A stretch of 64,000 nt of DNA from Heterotrichella gracilis. Taxonomy: Eukaryota; Sar; Xanthophyceae; Tribonematales; Xanthonemataceae. Positions 9,429-17,338 of the stretch are shown one piece after another. The notes beneath the pieces are model-generated. The model made no database searches. It was not told where the DNA came from and worked only from the letters and a program-made list of their open reading frames with translations. The stretch lies in the NCBI GenBank assembly GCA_032358255.1, contig JAULBX010004110.1, positions 1-64,000 of the forward strand, written 5' to 3'. A program made the position numbers and the translations under genes. The stretch's first letter is position 1, and every line of letters starts with the position of its first letter.

Positions 9429-11075
9429 ATGAAAAAACTAATTGTATTTTCAATTTTCATCAACTCTCTTTCTTTAATTTCTCAAGTAAATTTAGTTTCA
9501 AACCCGGGCTTTGAATCCTATAGCAGTTGTCCAACGTTTGGTGCTCAATGGAATGTTTGTAACGCTTGGAATAACATCAATATGAATACCGGAGTTGGCT
9601 TTTGGGGAACACCTGATTACTTTAATACTTGTGGTACAGGCAATACAGCACCTCCTAATACGTTTGCCGGAACTTGCGCACCTCAGTCTGGAAATGCTAT
9701 GATGGCACTTGTGCTATATAATATTCCATATCCTCAATTTAGGGAATATTTATCAACTCAACTTACTTGTGCCATGCAGCCAGGCACAACCTATACCTTG
9801 TCTTTTTGGTTATCAAATGGAACGGGAGTTATTTCACCTTGGACTATTAAGAATATAGGTGTTCATTTTTCAGCTTCACCACTCAGTCAATCAGGGTTTA
9901 ACTATATCAATGTAGTTCCGCAATGTGAAATCACAACAAATGTAGCTTCGAATAATTGGACTCAGTATACTTTTACCATAAATCCAACTGCTACGTGGAA
10001 TTATTTAAGTATTGGTTCGTTTAGAGATGATGCAAGCAATAACCCAACACAATTTTTTACTAATTTAGGAGGACCTGCTTCTTCTTATGCTAACTATTTT
10101 GTAGATGAAATTAATTTATTAGCTCCGTCTTCAACGTTATCCTTAACAAGTTCAATTGGAAATACTGTTTTGTGTCCTGGTAGTTCAGCAACTTTATCTG
10201 TTTTAGGCGCAGGTTCTTATTCTTGGAGCACATCAGCTTTTGGATCATCTATAGTTGTAACGCCTTCTATCACTACAACATATTCAGTTATATCAACTAG
10301 TAGTTCTTGCTCATCCGGTACAGCAGCTATTACAGTAAGTGTTTCAACAAATTCAACACCAATTATTACTAGTTCAAGCAGCAACACCATGTTATGTGCC
10401 GGTAATTCAGCTACCTTAACAGCAAGCGGCGCAAATACATACACATGGTTTCCTTCTGGCTCCGGATCTTCCATAGTAGTTTCTCCAACAGTTACTACCA
10501 ATTATGTTGTAATTGGAACAGGGGCTTGCGGAACTGGAACTAGCAACGTTACAGTCTCCGTTTCTACCGCTGAGGGACCAACAGTAAGCATTCAAGGACC
10601 TTTGAAAGGAATTTGCAAAGGAATGAGCGTGACGCTAAACGCCAGTGGAGCTTCTACTTACAGTTGGAACACCGGCCAAACTACCGCCAGCATTGTTGTC
10701 ACACCTTCCGTTAACACCACCTATACTGTTACAGGAGCAAATGTAAATGGTTGCACCGCCAAAGCCACTTTCTCGATCTCAGTTAATATTTGCCAAGGTT
10801 TATTATTGAATCAAACATCAAATAAATTTAAAGCATACCCAAACCCAGTCTTAAGTGATCTAATTTTGGAGTTTGATGATCAAAAAGATGTTTCAGAAAT
10901 TATTGTGCAAACAACAAGGGGTGAAGTACTGTATTCCTTCGATAGAAATTTTTTAGAATCACATTTAGAAAGTAATAGTCTAAAGCTAGATTTAAGTTCT
11001 GTATTGCCTGGAATTTATCTGCTGCAAGTAAAAATATCAGATTCCAGGTATGTTTATAAAGTGGTAAAGGAATAA
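9429..11075 (+). CDS. Secreted Ig-like repeat protein with T9SS type A sorting domain
   Basis: A 548-residue exported protein. The signal peptide covers residues 1-19. The N-terminal ~220 residues form a jelly-roll-like domain starting VNLVSNPGFESYSSCPTF, with GTPDYFNTCGTGN and ending near YFVDEINL; similar modules in Bacteroidota are often carbohydrate- or surface-binding. Three Ig-like modules of about 75-80 residues follow, each with the pattern CxGxSATLxxxGAxxYxW...TTYxV. The last ~85 residues (FKAYPNPVLSDLILEF ... LPGIYLLQVKISDS) are a type A sorting domain. The next gene encodes a longer paralogue with the same N-terminal domain but a type B signal. The ligand is unknown. Confidence 0.87.
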   Translation: MKKLIVFSIFINSLSLISQVNLVSNPGFESYSSCPTFGAQWNVCNAWNNINMNTGVGFWGTPDYFNTCGTGNTAPPNTFAGTCAPQSGNAMMALVLYNIPYPQFREYLSTQLTCAMQPGTTYTLSFWLSNGTGVISPWTIKNIGVHFSASPLSQSGFNYINVVPQCEITTNVASNNWTQYTFTINPTATWNYLSIGSFRDDASNNPTQFFTNLGGPASSYANYFVDEINLLAPSSTLSLTSSIGNTVLCPGSSATLSVLGAGSYSWSTSAFGSSIVVTPSITTTYSVISTSSSCSSGTAAITVSVSTNSTPIITSSSSNTMLCAGNSATLTASGANTYTWFPSGSGSSIVVSPTVTTNYVVIGTGACGTGTSNVTVSVSTAEGPTVSIQGPLKGICKGMSVTLNASGASTYSWNTGQTTASIVVTPSVNTTYTVTGANVNGCTAKATFSISVNICQGLLLNQTSNKFKAYPNPVLSDLILEFDDQKDVSEIIVQTTRGEVLYSFDRNFLESHLESNSLKLDLSSVLPGIYLLQVKISDSRYVYKVVKE

Positions 11076-11388
11076 TTACTTAAGCATGCAATTCTGCCTA
11101 ATAATAATTAAGTCGGTATAATTGAGAATTAACAATGTTGAAGGCAAGAATTACTTGTTCCACTAATTAAAAAGAAATTCTTCTTTAATTTTGGCAAAAA
11201 TCAAGCCTTTACTGAATTTTGGTTTTGTGATTGAGACTATTTTTAACCTTCATGACCATCAGCGACAAAAGTTTTTTGAAGGAAATTAGAGGGCAAGCTT
11301 TAAGTTGAGGGCTTGTTTCTTTTCAACGCACATTTTGGAAAGATCTTGAATGTGCTTGTTTTTAAGTTAAAATTAAGTATTTTTGAAT
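11076..11388. other. Intergenic region between the two paralogues
   Basis: About 310 bases without a gene. It holds a weak AT-rich inverted repeat near 11165-11190 (AAAGAA, a short loop, TTCTTT) that might end the upstream transcript, and a good promoter at its right end. Nothing else was recognised. Confidence 0.5.
11356..11385 (+). promoter_or_regulatory. Promoter placed almost on the start codon
   Basis: TTG at 11356-11358, 19 bases, then TATTTTTG at 11378-11385: a good match to the Bacteroidota -33/-7 pattern. The ATG codons at 11389 and 11392 begin only 4-7 bases after the -7 element, so the predicted transcript would have almost no leader. Confidence 0.55.
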
Positions 11389-14300
11389 ATGATGCCCAAA
11401 TTACCTTTTTATCTCATTCTATTTTGTTTCTCTATTCTTAAGGGCCAGGTGAATATTGTTAGCAATGGAGGATTTGAGACTTATACTACCTGTCCAACTT
11501 TTGGTGCTCAATGGAATGTTTGTACGGGATGGAACAATGTGAACATGAATCTTGGAGCAGGCGCTTGGGGTACACCTGATTATTTTAATACATGCGGAAC
11601 AAATAATACGGCGCCACCGGCAACCTTTGCCGGCACTTGTAATCCTCATGCTGGCAATGCCATGATGGCACTTGTGTTATATCATCAGTCTTTTGCTAAT
11701 TACAGAGAATATTTAGCAACACCTTTAAGTGCTACAATGCAACCAGGTTCAACCTATACTTTATCGTTCTGGTTATCAAATGGAACAGGTGTTATTTCGC
11801 CCTGGACTATAAGTAATATTGGTGTTTGTTTTTCCAATGGACCATTATCACAAACAGGTTATGCTTTAATTACAGCTACACCTCAGTGTGAAATTACGTC
11901 CAATGTCGTTTCATCTGGTTGGACAAACTTCACTTTTACTATTAATCCTACAACTTCATATAATTATCTGACACTTGGAGCATTTAGAACAGATGCGAAT
12001 AATAGTGTGACCTTGTCCTATTCCAATCCGGGTGGGAATCCTTCAGCCTATGCAAATTACTTTGTTGATGATATCGAATTATGGCATCAACCATGCACGA
12101 ATCCTCCAAGTTTAACTATTACGCCTTCATCTACTGTGAAATGTTTTCAAAATTCAACGATTACGCTCACAGCAGCAGGTGCTTCTTCTGGATATACATG
12201 GAGTCCTTCCTCTACACTTTCTTCATCATCAAATTCGTTTGTTATTGCCAATCCTAGTGTCACAACAACTTATACCCTCACCGGGTCCAATGGTACCTGC
12301 ACAGCAAGTTCAGCAATCACTATTACAGTGGACCCTTCTTTTTCTCTTAGTACGGTTGTAAGTTCATCATCTGTTTGTTTGGGTAATTCGGTTACATTAA
12401 TCGCCAATGGAGCAAACACGTTTACCTGGCTCCCTGTCAATATTACTGGAGCGGGAGTTAGTGTGAGTCCGTCTGTTTCCACTATATACACTGTGATAGG
12501 TTCTAATGCCTTAGGTTGCACATCTAGCGCTACCACAGCTATTACCGTATTACAAAATCCAACGGTGACAATTAATCCACTTTCTGCAACAGTTTGCGCC
12601 GGTACAAATTTTACTTACACTCAAACAGGAGCAAATACTTATAGTTGGAGTCCATTAAACATTCAATCAACAGCCTCTTCAATTATTTTCTCATTAAGCA
12701 CATCGAGCCAACTTTCGGTAACTGGTACTAGTACAAATGGTTGTAAATCTACGACTACGGTCTTAGCCAATGTAAGTCCCAATCCTACTTTATCTTTATT
12801 ACCTGCTACAACTACTGTGTGCAGTGGATCATCGATGAATTATACTGCCAATGGTGCCAGCAATTACACTTGGTTTCCTGGTTCTTTGACAGGGGCTACT
12901 CTTTCTGTTGTTAACCCCTCGAGTAATATTAATTATAGTGTCATAGGTGCAAGTGCGTTTGGTTGTACCTCGTCAATTGTTCTACCAATCATTGTCATTG
13001 CCTCTCCAACTATAAGCGCTTCAACAAACCCGACCAGCACCTGCGCTGGAGGCACGGCCACATTAATTGCAAATGGCGCTAATTCTTATACCTGGTTTCC
13101 GGGCAACCTAAGTGGGCCGGTAGTTGCTGTAAATCCGCTAACAACTACAATTTATACTGTTTTAGGTGAAGCAAACGGTTGCGTGTCGAATGTAAATGTC
13201 GTGGTTGCTAATCCACTTAGTCCGACTATTTCACTTAGTGGAAATCTGACATGTAATAACACTAGCTCTCAACTTTATATTACCGCTAATTCTCCAACCT
13301 ATGCCTTAGCCTGGTCAGGTCCCGGATTAAGTGGTTCTCCAAATTCTTCTGTAATTACAGTGAGTAACCTTGGTGTATATACCTGTGTTCTTACTGATAC
13401 TATTACCAATTGTTCTGCCACGGAAACTATAGCAGTCACTACAAATATAGGACCACTGCCCATTTCCATCATCCCTTCCAATACCCTTGCCTGCTATCCC
13501 GGACCTCCCATTAATCTAATGATCAGCAGTTCTGCTAACTATACCTGGTTTCCTTCGACTCAGGTAAGTCCTTCTAACGGACCTTTGGTATCAGTTAATC
13601 CAAGCGTGACCAGCACTTATACTGTACTGGCAACTTTAGGTGTGTGCTCAGGTAGTGCTGCAGTGACCATCTCTGTAAATCCAACACCCCTTGTGCAGCC
13701 TTCTGTTACCAGTTTAACCATGTGTGAAGGAACTACTGCCACCTTAGTGGCTAATGGCGCTAACAATTATCAATGGAATCCGGGAAACATTCTGGTGAAT
13801 TCACCGGTTGTTTCACCACCGTCAACAACCATTTATACCGTAACCGGTATCAGCAATAATTGTTCATCGGTAAACACACTAACGGTTGTTGTATTGCCGG
13901 CTCCAACTTTAACCTCGGCTATTTATCCAAGCGTTATTTGTATTGGTAATTCTGCCACCTTGAGTGCTGGCGGTTCCCCAACAATTATGTGGGCTTCCAG
14001 TAATTTTACTTCAAACTTACCTACAAGCATCGTGAATCCTTTTGTAAGTTCCACCTACACTGCTATTGGCACTAATTCGCTGGGTTGTTCAAAATCCTTA
14101 ACGGTGAATTTAACAGTTAACTCCGGACCTTCTTTAATTCCTTTCGTCTCCGATTCTTTGCTCTGCAGCGGCGCAACAGCCACCTTATCAGCTTCAGGGG
14201 CTACAACCTATACCTGGTTTCCGGGTAATCTAATCGGCGCAAGCATTGTTATTTCCCCTTCTGTGAGCACAACCTACACAGTTGTTTCCAGTGCTTTGGG

Positions 14301-15123
14301 CTGCAGCAGTTATACCACCACAAATGTCGTCTTACTTAATTGTGTAAAGCCCTTATTTGGTGTGACCAATGCTGCGGCAGAACCGATATTTACAAAGGGC
14401 ACGTATTACCTGATCCATTTTACGGTAACAGCTGTAAACAGCTCTCAACAAGATCTTACGAATGTGCGATTGACTAATTCGCTCCCTTCAACATTTCCCT
14501 TTCCTTCTACCTATACGGTGGTGAATGCTCCTAAAATCATTTCCAAAAATTCTCAATTAGTGGCCAATGACTTTTACAATGGATCTTCTGAATTAAGTTT
14601 AACCCTGCCTCAAACAAGTACCCTGCTTGCCGGCAAAAGAGATACTCTGGAGTTTAGTGTTCTCCTCGATCCGAAAGGCGTTTCGGGAACATTTAAGAAT
14701 TGGGTGATTGGTTATGCAGACCTATTTAATTCACAAACCTTAAGCGATACTTCCAACGCCGGTTTTGCGTGGGACCCTGACAATGATGGCAATCCAAACA
14801 ATAACAATGAAGCCACTCTTTTAAAAATTGATCTCATTGAGTTATTTATTCCCGAAGGCTTTAGTCCGAATAGCGATGGCATAAACGATCTTTTTGAAAT
14901 TAAAGGGCTTAATGAAAGAAAGGTAAACCTCAGTGTTTTTAACCGCTGGGGAAATAAAGTGTACCAGCAGGATAATTATGTGAATAATTGGGATGGAAAA
15001 GTGAACGTTAATTCAGTACAATTTGGAAACGGTAAATTACCGGAAGGCACCTATTATTATGTTCTGCAATTTGAAGATGGAAAAACCGAAACCATTACGG
15101 GATTTATTGAGTTGAACTATTAA
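11389..15123 (+). CDS. Large secreted Ig-like repeat protein with T9SS type B sorting domain
   Basis: A surface protein of about 1244 residues. The frame opens with a TTG at 11383, but the ATG at 11389 (or 11392) leads straight into a signal peptide ending LKGQ. The first ~220 mature residues are clearly paralogous to the preceding gene (VNIVSNGGFETYTTCPTF, GTPDYFNTCGTNN, YFVDDIELW). About ten Ig-like modules of 60-70 residues follow with the pattern CxGxxxTLxANGAxxYTWxPG...YTVxG; one of them (around TCNNTSSQLYITAN) is of a different type. A DUF11-like domain (about 990-1130) precedes the C-terminal type B signal: IPEGFSPNSDGINDLFEIKG, SVFNRWGNKVYQ, NWDGK. It is probably exported by the type IX system and acts as an adhesin. 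Confidence 0.88.
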   Translation: MMPKLPFYLILFCFSILKGQVNIVSNGGFETYTTCPTFGAQWNVCTGWNNVNMNLGAGAWGTPDYFNTCGTNNTAPPATFAGTCNPHAGNAMMALVLYHQSFANYREYLATPLSATMQPGSTYTLSFWLSNGTGVISPWTISNIGVCFSNGPLSQTGYALITATPQCEITSNVVSSGWTNFTFTINPTTSYNYLTLGAFRTDANNSVTLSYSNPGGNPSAYANYFVDDIELWHQPCTNPPSLTITPSSTVKCFQNSTITLTAAGASSGYTWSPSSTLSSSSNSFVIANPSVTTTYTLTGSNGTCTASSAITITVDPSFSLSTVVSSSSVCLGNSVTLIANGANTFTWLPVNITGAGVSVSPSVSTIYTVIGSNALGCTSSATTAITVLQNPTVTINPLSATVCAGTNFTYTQTGANTYSWSPLNIQSTASSIIFSLSTSSQLSVTGTSTNGCKSTTTVLANVSPNPTLSLLPATTTVCSGSSMNYTANGASNYTWFPGSLTGATLSVVNPSSNINYSVIGASAFGCTSSIVLPIIVIASPTISASTNPTSTCAGGTATLIANGANSYTWFPGNLSGPVVAVNPLTTTIYTVLGEANGCVSNVNVVVANPLSPTISLSGNLTCNNTSSQLYITANSPTYALAWSGPGLSGSPNSSVITVSNLGVYTCVLTDTITNCSATETIAVTTNIGPLPISIIPSNTLACYPGPPINLMISSSANYTWFPSTQVSPSNGPLVSVNPSVTSTYTVLATLGVCSGSAAVTISVNPTPLVQPSVTSLTMCEGTTATLVANGANNYQWNPGNILVNSPVVSPPSTTIYTVTGISNNCSSVNTLTVVVLPAPTLTSAIYPSVICIGNSATLSAGGSPTIMWASSNFTSNLPTSIVNPFVSSTYTAIGTNSLGCSKSLTVNLTVNSGPSLIPFVSDSLLCSGATATLSASGATTYTWFPGNLIGASIVISPSVSTTYTVVSSALGCSSYTTTNVVLLNCVKPLFGVTNAAAEPIFTKGTYYLIHFTVTAVNSSQQDLTNVRLTNSLPSTFPFPSTYTVVNAPKIISKNSQLVANDFYNGSSELSLTLPQTSTLLAGKRDTLEFSVLLDPKGVSGTFKNWVIGYADLFNSQTLSDTSNAGFAWDPDNDGNPNNNNEATLLKIDLIELFIPEGFSPNSDGINDLFEIKGLNERKVNLSVFNRWGNKVYQQDNYVNNWDGKVNVNSVQFGNGKLPEGTYYYVLQFEDGKTETITGFIELNY

Positions 15124-15181
15124 ATAAAAAAGCTACATCCTGTAAAATTCTCTATTTTTACCTCTTTGTTTGTAAAACACC

Positions 15182-15832
15182 ATGTTAAGCCTTTTGATCA
15201 AAAAAGAATTTCTTTTAGAATTTCGCCAAAAATCAACTCTTGGCGGAGTTTTGGTGTATGTGATCGGGACCATTTTTGTGAGCGCTTTGTGTTTTAAAGG
15301 CCGATTGGATAAACCCACCTGGAATGCCTTGTTTTGGGTGATCACCTTGTTTACTTCGGTCACCATCAGCGGAAAAAGTTTCTTAAAAGAAACCGGCGGA
15401 CAAGCACTTTACAACTATTTGTATTACCAACCCAGACAATTTATTGTGGCAAAAATACTTTACAACATGGTATTTATGCTCTGTTTAAGTTTTATCACCT
15501 TTTTCTTTTATGCCTTTTTTATTAAAAATGAAGTGGAGAATTTAAGTTTATTTTTCATCGTCCTCACCTTAGCTTCTAGCGGTTTAGCGGGGATTTTGAG
15601 CTTAATGAGTGCCATTTCAAGCAAGGCCAGCGGAAATTTTGCCATCATGAGTATTTTGAGTTTTCCGGTCATTATGCCTCTCATTTTGGTGGTGATCCGT
15701 TTGAGTAAACAAGCCGTAGATGGGCTGGAATGGGCAGGAGTTGGTTTAGATTTTATTGTGATTCTGGTCGCCCTAAATGTTTTAACATTGGCCCTTTCTT
15801 TTCTATTATTTCCATATCTTTGGCGGGATTAA
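15182..15832 (+). CDS. ccmB: Heme exporter permease CcmB
   Basis: A 216-residue integral membrane protein with about six hydrophobic segments. It matches CcmB, the permease of the CcmAB ABC transporter of cytochrome c maturation System I. The N-terminus (KKEFLLEFRQKSTLGGVL) and the conserved ETGGQALYNYLYYQPRQFIVAKILYNM region are typical of the Bacteroidota form; the family is usually about 220 residues. It is the first gene of a ccm cluster. The ATPase partner CcmA is not in the window. A 59-base gap separates it from the upstream surface-protein gene. A 118-base gap containing an inverted repeat separates it from ccmC. Confidence 0.93.
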   Translation: MLSLLIKKEFLLEFRQKSTLGGVLVYVIGTIFVSALCFKGRLDKPTWNALFWVITLFTSVTISGKSFLKETGGQALYNYLYYQPRQFIVAKILYNMVFMLCLSFITFFFYAFFIKNEVENLSLFFIVLTLASSGLAGILSLMSAISSKASGNFAIMSILSFPVIMPLILVVIRLSKQAVDGLEWAGVGLDFIVILVALNVLTLALSFLLFPYLWRD

Positions 15833-15849
15833 TTAATTAATAGTTATTT

Positions 15850-15942
15850 GTTAATAGTTAATAGTTACAAAGCTGGAATTCAATGCTTTGGTTCGCGCGG
15901 TCTACAGACTTTCAACTATCGACTATCAACTATCAACTATCC
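15850..15942. repeat. Imperfect inverted repeat in the ccmB-ccmC gap
   Basis: GTTAATAGTTAATAGTT at 15850-15866 is nearly complementary (15 of 17) to AACTATCAACTATCAAC at about 15924-15940. The arms are built of 7-bp iterations (TAGTTAA / AACTATC). The transcript could fold a long hairpin with a ~55-base loop just before the ccmC start at 15951. Confidence 0.6.
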
Positions 15943-15950
15943 ACTCACAA

Positions 15951-16610
15951 ATGAAGAACTGGTATAAAATACTTTCCGTTATACTCATTTTGTACACTCT
16001 TTTCTGGGGTTTGTTAAATGATGTGCCGCGATTAGATATTCTAAACGAAACCATTCGAAATGTGTATTACCATGTGCCTATTTGGTTTGCCATGCTATTT
16101 ATGATGACCGTGTCCTTGATTTTTAGCATTCGGGCCTTATCTAACACAGATACTAACATGGATATGAAAGCCTACAATGCCTCCGTGGTTGGATTTTTCT
16201 TCAGCATTCCTGGTTTACTGACCGGTTCGCTTTGGGCAAAGTATACCTGGGGAACCTGGTGGACCTTTCAGGATCCAAAACTGAACGGAGTGGCCATTAG
16301 TATTTTGATCTATCTGGCTTATTTTATATTACGCTTTTCTATTGATGATGAATTAAAACGTGCGAGGATCTCCGCCGTGTATAATGTGTTTGCTTTTGTG
16401 ATGATGAATGTGTTCATTATGATCCTTCCCCGATTAACTGATTCCTTACATCCCGGTAATGGCGGAAATCCGGCATTTGCCAAATATGATATGAACAATG
16501 ACATGCGAATGGTGTTTTATCCTGCAGTCATTGGATGGGTGCTGTTTAGTTTTTGGTTGTTTGAATTAAAAAATAGAATTTCTGTCCTAAAAAATAAAAT
16601 AGATGAATAA
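15951..16610 (+). CDS. ccmC: Heme handling protein CcmC
   Basis: A 219-residue membrane protein of the CcsA/CcmF/CcmC heme-handling superfamily, with six hydrophobic segments. The tryptophan-rich segment reads WGTWWTFQDPKLNG. Two candidate heme-ligand histidines flank it, one in YYHVPIWFAMLF and one in DSLHPGN, matching the usual CcmC arrangement. It presents heme to CcmE in the periplasm. The open frame runs upstream to 15888 through repeat sequence, so I start at the ATG at 15951, where MKNWYKILSV begins the first hydrophobic helix. Its last codons overlap the start of the next small gene by eight bases, so translation is coupled. Confidence 0.93.
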   Translation: MKNWYKILSVILILYTLFWGLLNDVPRLDILNETIRNVYYHVPIWFAMLFMMTVSLIFSIRALSNTDTNMDMKAYNASVVGFFFSIPGLLTGSLWAKYTWGTWWTFQDPKLNGVAISILIYLAYFILRFSIDDELKRARISAVYNVFAFVMMNVFIMILPRLTDSLHPGNGGNPAFAKYDMNNDMRMVFYPAVIGWVLFSFWLFELKNRISVLKNKIDE

Positions 16611-16824
16611 AAAAGTACTTGGATTAGTATTGATCTGTGTGTCCTTGATCTCTCAGGCACAAGAATTGTTATCGGTCAGCGAACCTCAGATGGCAGACAG
16701 GTTAAGAGAAGACGGCAAGATCTATGTGGTGATCTCAGTGATTGGCGTTATTTTTTTATGCTTAGTGGCATTTTTGATCTACGTTGAACGAAAGGTGAAG
16801 CGATTAGAGGAGAAGATGAAATAG
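16603..16824 (+). CDS. CcmD-like small membrane protein
   Basis: A 73-residue protein with an N-terminal signal-like segment (ending ISQAQ), a single membrane helix at about 41-61, and a basic, charged tail (VERKVKRLEEKMK). The position just after ccmC with an eight-base overlap, the size, and the charged tail after one helix fit the CcmD role of releasing holo-CcmE from CcmC. Sequence conservation in this family is very low, so the assignment rests on context. The predicted signal peptide before the helix is unlike proteobacterial CcmD, which has only one helix. Confidence 0.7.
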   Translation: MNKKVLGLVLICVSLISQAQELLSVSEPQMADRLREDGKIYVVISVIGVIFLCLVAFLIYVERKVKRLEEKMK

Positions 16825-16832
16825 AGGAAACT

Positions 16833-16915
16833 TAAGAATTAAGAATTGAAAATTAAGAATTAAGAGGCAAGAAGCGAGAGGCAAGAGACAAGAAGCAAGA
16901 GACAAGAAGCAAGAG
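16833..16915. repeat. Purine-rich tandem repeat between ccmD-like gene and ccmE
   Basis: AAGAATT-type repeats at 16833-16864 are followed by about 3.5 copies of a 14-bp unit, GCAAGAGACAAGAA, starting at 16867, 16881, 16895 and 16909. Nearly every base on this strand is a purine. It fills most of the 122-base gap. Confidence 0.8.
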
Positions 16916-16946
16916 TTAAAAGACAACAAGAATAGTACGAATTAAA

Positions 16947-17333
16947 ATGAAAAAGTTACACATATTAGGAATTATAGTTATTGCGATAGCCATTGGGGTT
17001 ATTTTTGTATCCTTAAAAAACACCAGCACCTATGCTGATTTTAGTGAGGCTATTGAAAATCCGGATAAGGAATATCATGTGGTAGGCAAATTAGATAAAT
17101 CGCAACCACAGATCTATGACCCGAAAGTGAATGCGGATGAATTTATGTTCAGCATGATTGATAACAAAGGCGTGATCAAACAAGTGGTGTTGCATAAAAG
17201 TAAACCTCAGGATTTTGAAAAGAGTGAACAAATTGTGTTGATTGGTAAAATGCAAGGCGACAATTTTCATGCGAACGACATCTTAATGAAATGTCCAAGT
17301 AAATACAACGACAATAAAGCCCAGGTAAATTAA
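16947..17333 (+). CDS. ccmE: Cytochrome c maturation heme chaperone CcmE, CxxxY variant
   Basis: A 128-residue single-helix membrane protein with a periplasmic OB-fold. It is the covalent heme carrier of System I. The helix is at about 5-24 and the OB-fold at 40-115. The heme site, normally HxxxY in proteobacteria, reads CPSKY here (Cys116 to Tyr120; TGT codon at 17292-17294). The same His-to-Cys change is known from archaeal and Desulfovibrio-type CcmE proteins, which bind heme through the cysteine in systems lacking CcmG and CcmH. No ccmG or ccmH is found in this window, which fits that variant, although those genes could lie elsewhere. It is 5 bases upstream of ccmF. Confidence 0.9.
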   Translation: MKKLHILGIIVIAIAIGVIFVSLKNTSTYADFSEAIENPDKEYHVVGKLDKSQPQIYDPKVNADEFMFSMIDNKGVIKQVVLHKSKPQDFEKSEQIVLIGKMQGDNFHANDILMKCPSKYNDNKAQVN

Positions 17334-17338
17334 GACAT

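Noticed and set aside
12270-13481. Reverse-strand frames within the repeat regions of the large Ig-like protein
   Set aside because: They are shadows created by the repetitive, Thr/Ser-rich coding sequence and have no features of their own.
15888-15950. N-terminal extension of CcmC
   Set aside because: The extension is the translation of inverted-repeat sequence, and the first helix of CcmC begins at the ATG at 15951.
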